From: Candidatus Thiodictyon syntrophicum
GTDB lineage: Bacteria > Pseudomonadota > Gammaproteobacteria > Chromatiales > Chromatiaceae
Assembly (NCBI RefSeq): GCF_002813775.1
Contig: NZ_CP020370.1
Coordinates: 4,551,501 to 4,615,500, forward strand
Reading direction: 5' to 3'
Length of the DNA stretch: 64,000 nt
Shown piece after piece: positions 60,521-64,000 of the stretch. How positions within the stretch are numbered: the first letter of the stretch is position 1; every line of letters starts with the position of its first letter. The notes under the pieces were generated by a model. The model was not told where the DNA came from and searched no databases. It saw only the letters and a list, made by a program, of their open reading frames with translations. Position numbers and translations under genes: made by a program.

Positions 60521-61993
60521 ATGAGCGAATCCACCCCAGCAGAGAACCCCGGTCAGACCCAGGCCCCTGCCCCAAGTCAAACCCAGGACATCGGCACCGA
60601 GATTGCGATCATCGGCGGCGGACCCGGCGGCTACACCGCGGCCTTCCGCGCCGCGGACCTCGGCAAGCGCGTGGTCCTGATCGAGCGCTACGGCGCCCTG
60701 GGCGGGGTCTGTCTCAACGTCGGCTGCATCCCCTCCAAGGCCCTGCTGCACACCGCGGCCATCATCGAGGAGGCCAAGGCCCTGGGCGTGATGGGCGTGA
60801 CCTTCGCGCCCCCCGCGATCGACCTCGATAAGATGCGCGCCGGCAAGGAGCAGGTGGTCGCCCGCCTCACCGGCGGGCTCGCCGCGCTCGCCAAGCAGCG
60901 CAAGGTCCAGATCCTGACCGGCAGCGCGCGCTTCGAGGGCCCGCGGCGCCTCAGCGTCGAGACCCGGGAGGGCCGGGTCACGGTCAACTTCAACCAGTGC
61001 ATCATCGCCTGCGGCTCAAGCCCGGTGCGCATCCCCGGCTTCCCCCACGAGGACCCGCGGGTGATGGACTCCACCGGGGCCCTGGAGATTCGGGACATCC
61101 CGGGGCGCCTGCTGATCGTCGGCGGCGGCATCATCGGTCTGGAGATGGCGAGTGTCTACGCCGCGCTCGGCTCGCGCATCGATGTCGTGGAGCTGCAGGA
61201 CCAGCTCATCCCCGGCTGCGACCTGGATCTCGTGCGGGTACTGGAGAAGGTGGTCAAGCCGCGCTACGAGCGCATCCTGCTGGAAACCAAGGTCGCGCGC
61301 ATGGACGCCGCCGCCGCGGGCATCAAGGTCGTCTTCGAGGGCAAGCACCCGGGCGAGGAGACCTACGACCGGGTCCTGGTCGCGGTCGGACGTCGCCCCA
61401 ACGGCAAGTCGGTCAACGCCGAGGCGGCCGGCGTCACGGTAAACGCCCAGGGCTTCATCCCGGTCGACGGCCATATGCGCACCAATGTGCCCAACATCTA
61501 CGCCATCGGCGACGTGGTGGGCAACCCCATGCTGGCCCACAAGGCGACCCACGAGGCCAAGGTCGCGGCCGAGGTCATCTGCGGCCTGCCCGCCCTGTTC
61601 GACCCGCTCACCATCCCCTCCGTCGCCTACACCGACCCCGAGATCGCCTGGATGGGACTGACCGAGACCGAGGCCAAGAAGCAGGGCATCGCCTATGAGA
61701 AGGGCGTCTTCCCCTGGGCCGCCAGCGGCCGGGCGCTCGGCATCCACCGCGAGGAAGGCCTGACCAAGCTCCTGTTCGACCCCCAGACCCACCGCATCCT
61801 CGGCGCCGGCATCGTCGGCGTGAACGCCGGTGAACTGATCGGCGAGACCGTACTGGCCCTAGAGATGGGCGCCGACATGGAGGACATCGGGCTCACCATC
61901 CACCCGCACCCGACGCTGAACGAGACCATCGGCCTCGCCGCCGAGATGGCGCACGGGTCCATCACCGACCTGATGCCGCCGAAGAAGCGCTGA
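60521..61993 (+). CDS. lpdA: Dihydrolipoyl dehydrogenase
   Basis: It has 490 residues. FAD site IAIIGGGPGGYTAAFRA, redox disulfide C64/C69 in GGVCLNVGCIPSKALL, NAD site LLIVGGGIIGLEMASVY, and C-terminal HPHPTLNETIGLAAE with the catalytic His. The first 25 residues are a Pro/Gln-rich tail, unlike a full lipoyl domain. E3 component of 2-oxo-acid dehydrogenase or glycine-cleavage complexes; no E1 or E2 gene is adjacent, so it is probably shared. Confidence 0.95.
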   Translation: MSESTPAENPGQTQAPAPSQTQDIGTEIAIIGGGPGGYTAAFRAADLGKRVVLIERYGALGGVCLNVGCIPSKALLHTAAIIEEAKALGVMGVTFAPPAIDLDKMRAGKEQVVARLTGGLAALAKQRKVQILTGSARFEGPRRLSVETREGRVTVNFNQCIIACGSSPVRIPGFPHEDPRVMDSTGALEIRDIPGRLLIVGGGIIGLEMASVYAALGSRIDVVELQDQLIPGCDLDLVRVLEKVVKPRYERILLETKVARMDAAAAGIKVVFEGKHPGEETYDRVLVAVGRRPNGKSVNAEAAGVTVNAQGFIPVDGHMRTNVPNIYAIGDVVGNPMLAHKATHEAKVAAEVICGLPALFDPLTIPSVAYTDPEIAWMGLTETEAKKQGIAYEKGVFPWAASGRALGIHREEGLTKLLFDPQTHRILGAGIVGVNAGELIGETVLALEMGADMEDIGLTIHPHPTLNETIGLAAEMAHGSITDLMPPKKR

Positions 61994-62012
61994 ACCACTG
62001 CGCGAGCAGTCC

Positions 62013-62102
62013 CGTAGGATGGGTAGAGCGCAGCGAAACCCATCGTTTGCGCGCCTCGAAGGCGTTGCTTGCCGGGTTTCGCTGCGCTCGACCCATCCTA
62101 CC
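62013..62102. repeat. Palindrome GTAGGATGGGTAGAGCGCAG
   Basis: The arms GTAGGATGGGTAGAGCGCAGCG-AAACCC and GGGTTTCGCTGCGCTCGACC-CATCCTAC frame a 30-bp loop, 20 nt after lpdA. Related to the REP at 38899. Confidence 0.82.
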
Positions 62103-62210
62103 GATCGGGCGTGTAGCGGGTCCCGACCGAATACTCTCGCAGGCTCGCCGCGTGGGAATCCCGCCTGGGCGCACGAAGGCCTTGATCATCGTTCCGGCCG
62201 ACGCGCACGC

Positions 62211-62269
62211 GGTCCGCACAGCGGACCCTACGGGAAGGCGCCGCGCCCGCAGGGTCCGCTGTGCGGACC
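62211..62269. repeat. Paired REP palindromes, GGTCCGCACAGCGGACC family
   Basis: Two opposed copies around GGGAAGGCGCCGCGCCCG. No gene is seen in 61994-62520, the stretch before cas3. Confidence 0.8.
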
Positions 62270-62520
62270 AGCGACCTCGTCGTCACCGAAGTGGCAGGAA
62301 CGATGATCGAGGCCCGCACGAAATTGATGCGGTGCCCCGCCCCGCTGACAACGGGCCTGTCATGGTTTATCCTCGCCCCAGTGAGGTTGCCGTGCAAGTC
62401 CGCACCCTCGCCGGCAGGCCGGGGCCGTCGCCGCACCGAAGGACCTAAGCCGAGACGTACACAGCCCCCGGGCGCACGCGGCCCGGGGCCCAGGACCCGG
62501 AAGCGACTGGAGGGAACGCG

Positions 62521-64000
62521 ATGAAAGACGACTGTTTCTACGCCCATAGCGCCAACGCCGCCGGGGCTTGGCACCGCCTGAGCGAGCACCTGGAGTCCGT
62601 CGGCCGTCAGGCCCGGACCTTCGCCGGTGCCGCCCCCTGGCGTGAGGAAGCCGGTCTCGCCGGAGGTCAGCACGACCTCGGCAAGTACGGCGACCGCTTC
62701 CGGCGCCGACTTCTGGGGCAAGACTCCGGACTCGATCACTGGTCGATGGGCGCCTGGCTGGCCCTGAAGCAACACCAGGCAATCGCCGCCGCGCTCGCCA
62801 TTCAAGGCCATCACATCGGTCTGCAACAGGGTGGCCCGGACGGGCTGATGGGTCTGGACCCTGCGAGGCTCGCCCGCCAACACCCCCTCGGCCTGGCCCT
62901 CTCCGACCCCGACTTGGAGCGACTGGTGGCACGCGCCGGCGCCGACGGACTGGAATTCAAGCCGCCCGGGACCAAGGCCGTCACCTCCTGGGAAAAGGCC
63001 GTCGCCGCCATGCTCGACGTGCGGATGCTCTTTTCCTGCCTGGTCGACGCCGATTTTCTGGACACCGAGGCCCACTTCGACGGCACCGCGGCCGGCAAAT
63101 GTCCCCGCGCCCCAGGCCCGACGCTCGATCCCCAAGCCGCCCTCAATGCACTCGATCGCTACATGCGCGACGGCATCCGCCCAGGGACCCAGGCGCAACC
63201 CGCCGTGCGCGCCGCCCGCGAGGCCCTCTGGCTGGCCTGCACCCACGCCGCCGAGGCCGCCACCGGGTGCTTCACCCTCACCGCCCCCACCGGTTCGGGC
63301 AAGACGCTCGCCATGCTCAAGTTCGCGCTGGAACAGGCGCACCGCCACGGGCTCAGGCGCGTCGTACTGGCGGTGCCCTTCCTCACCATCATCGAACAGA
63401 CCGCCCGGGTCTATCGTGCCGTCTTCGCCGACTTCCCCGAGCACTTCGTCCTGGAGCATCACAGCCTGGCCGGACTGGGTGCCGAAACCGCCCAAGCCGA
63501 CGCCCAGCCGCCCCAAGAGCGCGAACGGCGCCTGCTGGCCGAGAACTGGGACGCCCCCATCGTCATCACCACCAACGTCCAACTGCTGGAATCGCTCTTC
63601 TCCAATCGCCCGTCGGCCTGCCGCAAGCTCCACAACCTGATGGAGTCCGTGATCCTCTTCGACGAGGCCCAAAGCCTGCCGGTGCAACTGGCCGTGCCCA
63701 CCCTGGCCGCCCTGTCCCACCTGTCCGCGGCCTACCGCACCAGCGTCGTCTTCGCCACCGCCACCCAACCCGCCTTCGACTCGCTGCACGAGGCCGTCAG
63801 CAAGCACGCCGCCCCGGGCTGGCAACCGGTCGAGGCCGCCCCCGATCACCCGGCCCTGTTCGCCGCCTTGAAGCGCGTCGCCGTCACCTGGCCTGCCCCC
63901 GGTGAGAAGCGCACCTGGGACGAGTTGGCCGACGAGCTTCAGGACATTCCTCAAGCCCTGGTCGTCGTCAATCTGAAACGCCATGCACTGGCCCTGCTGG
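62521..64000 (+). CDS. cas3: CRISPR-associated helicase/nuclease Cas3 (5' part; runs off window)
   Basis: The open frame begins ATG 62521 with GGAGG about 8 nt upstream and continues without a stop to the window end (493 codons). The HD nuclease domain comes first with H9 (FYAHS) and the H51-D52 pair in QHDLGKYGDRF. The SF2 helicase follows: Walker A APTGSGKT at 255-262, ITTNVQLLESLF, DEAQ box at 381-384 (ILFDEAQSLP) and motif III-like VVFATATQP. HD plus DEAQ identifies a type I Cas3; subtype cannot be fixed without the Cascade genes, which should follow. No CRISPR array is in the window. Confidence 0.93.
   Translation, partial: MKDDCFYAHSANAAGAWHRLSEHLESVGRQARTFAGAAPWREEAGLAGGQHDLGKYGDRFRRRLLGQDSGLDHWSMGAWLALKQHQAIAAALAIQGHHIGLQQGGPDGLMGLDPARLARQHPLGLALSDPDLERLVARAGADGLEFKPPGTKAVTSWEKAVAAMLDVRMLFSCLVDADFLDTEAHFDGTAAGKCPRAPGPTLDPQAALNALDRYMRDGIRPGTQAQPAVRAAREALWLACTHAAEAATGCFTLTAPTGSGKTLAMLKFALEQAHRHGLRRVVLAVPFLTIIEQTARVYRAVFADFPEHFVLEHHSLAGLGAETAQADAQPPQERERRLLAENWDAPIVITTNVQLLESLFSNRPSACRKLHNLMESVILFDEAQSLPVQLAVPTLAALSHLSAAYRTSVVFATATQPAFDSLHEAVSKHAAPGWQPVEAAPDHPALFAALKRVAVTWPAPGEKRTWDELADELQDIPQALVVVNLKRHALALL

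Noticed and set aside
62098-63984. 628-codon open frame on the minus strand opposite cas3
   Set aside because: It is Gly/Arg-rich, has no recognisable domain, and the plus strand carries clear Cas3 motifs; long antisense frames are expected at this GC content.

Overview
ORGANISM. No rRNA or taxonomic marker gene lies in the window, so placement is inference. The DNA is very GC-rich and coding-dense. It carries a cytochrome c' / cytochrome b561 pair, a CoA-disulfide-reductase/rhodanese fusion, a MinD-ferredoxin plus NifX-like (orange-protein-type) operon, a cyclic beta-1,2-glucan synthase, conflict systems with formylglycine-generating-enzyme (FGE) folds, and many interspersed palindromic repeats. 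Together these suit a large-genome gammaproteobacterium of the purple sulfur type (Chromatiaceae, for example Thiodictyon or Lamprocystis relatives). This is a chromosomal accessory region; no prophage or plasmid backbone was seen.

LAYOUT. 1-5.1 kb: a MoxR/SAV_2336-like/FGE-fold conflict cassette. Its two FGE domains differ at their C-terminal ends in the way expected of diversity-generating-retroelement (DGR) targets. 5.3-7.35 kb: an MNT nucleotidyltransferase, a truncated HEPN partner and an AT-rich IS701-type element with a 4-bp target duplication. 7.4-12.4 kb: Uma2 nuclease, CbiM-type metal permeases, an outer-membrane porin and a cobalamin riboswitch. 12.5-22.1 kb: a zinc-homeostasis region (Fur/Zur-type regulator, two DUF1826 proteins, ParA-like ATPase, DUF2887 nuclease, His-rich porin, ZnuA, ZnuC, ZnuB). 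It contains relics of a collinear duplication, including a copied operator. 22.6-26.3 kb: ParDE, pseudogene debris, cbiMN under a second cobalamin riboswitch, a small membrane protein and a DUF2892 protein. 26.4-32.4 kb: CoA-disulfide reductase/rhodanese with a Crp regulator, then a six-gene PadR-DUF5320-NifX-MinD-MinD-NifX operon. 32.8-36.4 kb: peroxiredoxin, alpha/beta hydrolase, cytochrome c', cytochrome b561 and a SLAC1/TehA remnant. 36.9-40.3 kb: two Crp paralogues and DUF2333. 40.4-49.0 kb: a 2858-residue glucan synthase. 49.3-57.6 kb: YgiT-type zinc finger, PsiE, a giant CBS/PAS hybrid kinase, an HD-GYP response regulator and a REC-HATPase protein. 57.8-62.0 kb: Uma2, a second DUF2333 gene in inverted orientation, macrodomain protein and lipoamide dehydrogenase. 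62.5 kb to the end: the 5' part of cas3.

HOW IT WORKS TOGETHER. Two cobalamin riboswitches control cobalt-uptake-type permeases. A duplicated promoter/operator is shared by the Fur/Zur-type gene and the porin-ZnuABC operon, so it probably links them in one zinc regulon. The kinase, HD-GYP and REC-HATPase genes form one signalling cassette. DUF2333 paralogues in opposite orientation bracket about 18 kb containing the glucan synthase and this cassette.

REPEATS. At least five families of palindromic repeat are scattered between genes. The most distinctive is an element of roughly 100-150 bp with variable (GTTGTC)n / (GACAAC)n arms around a conserved core. It has five copies plus a probable remnant here. 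One copy reads in frame into a Uma2 gene.
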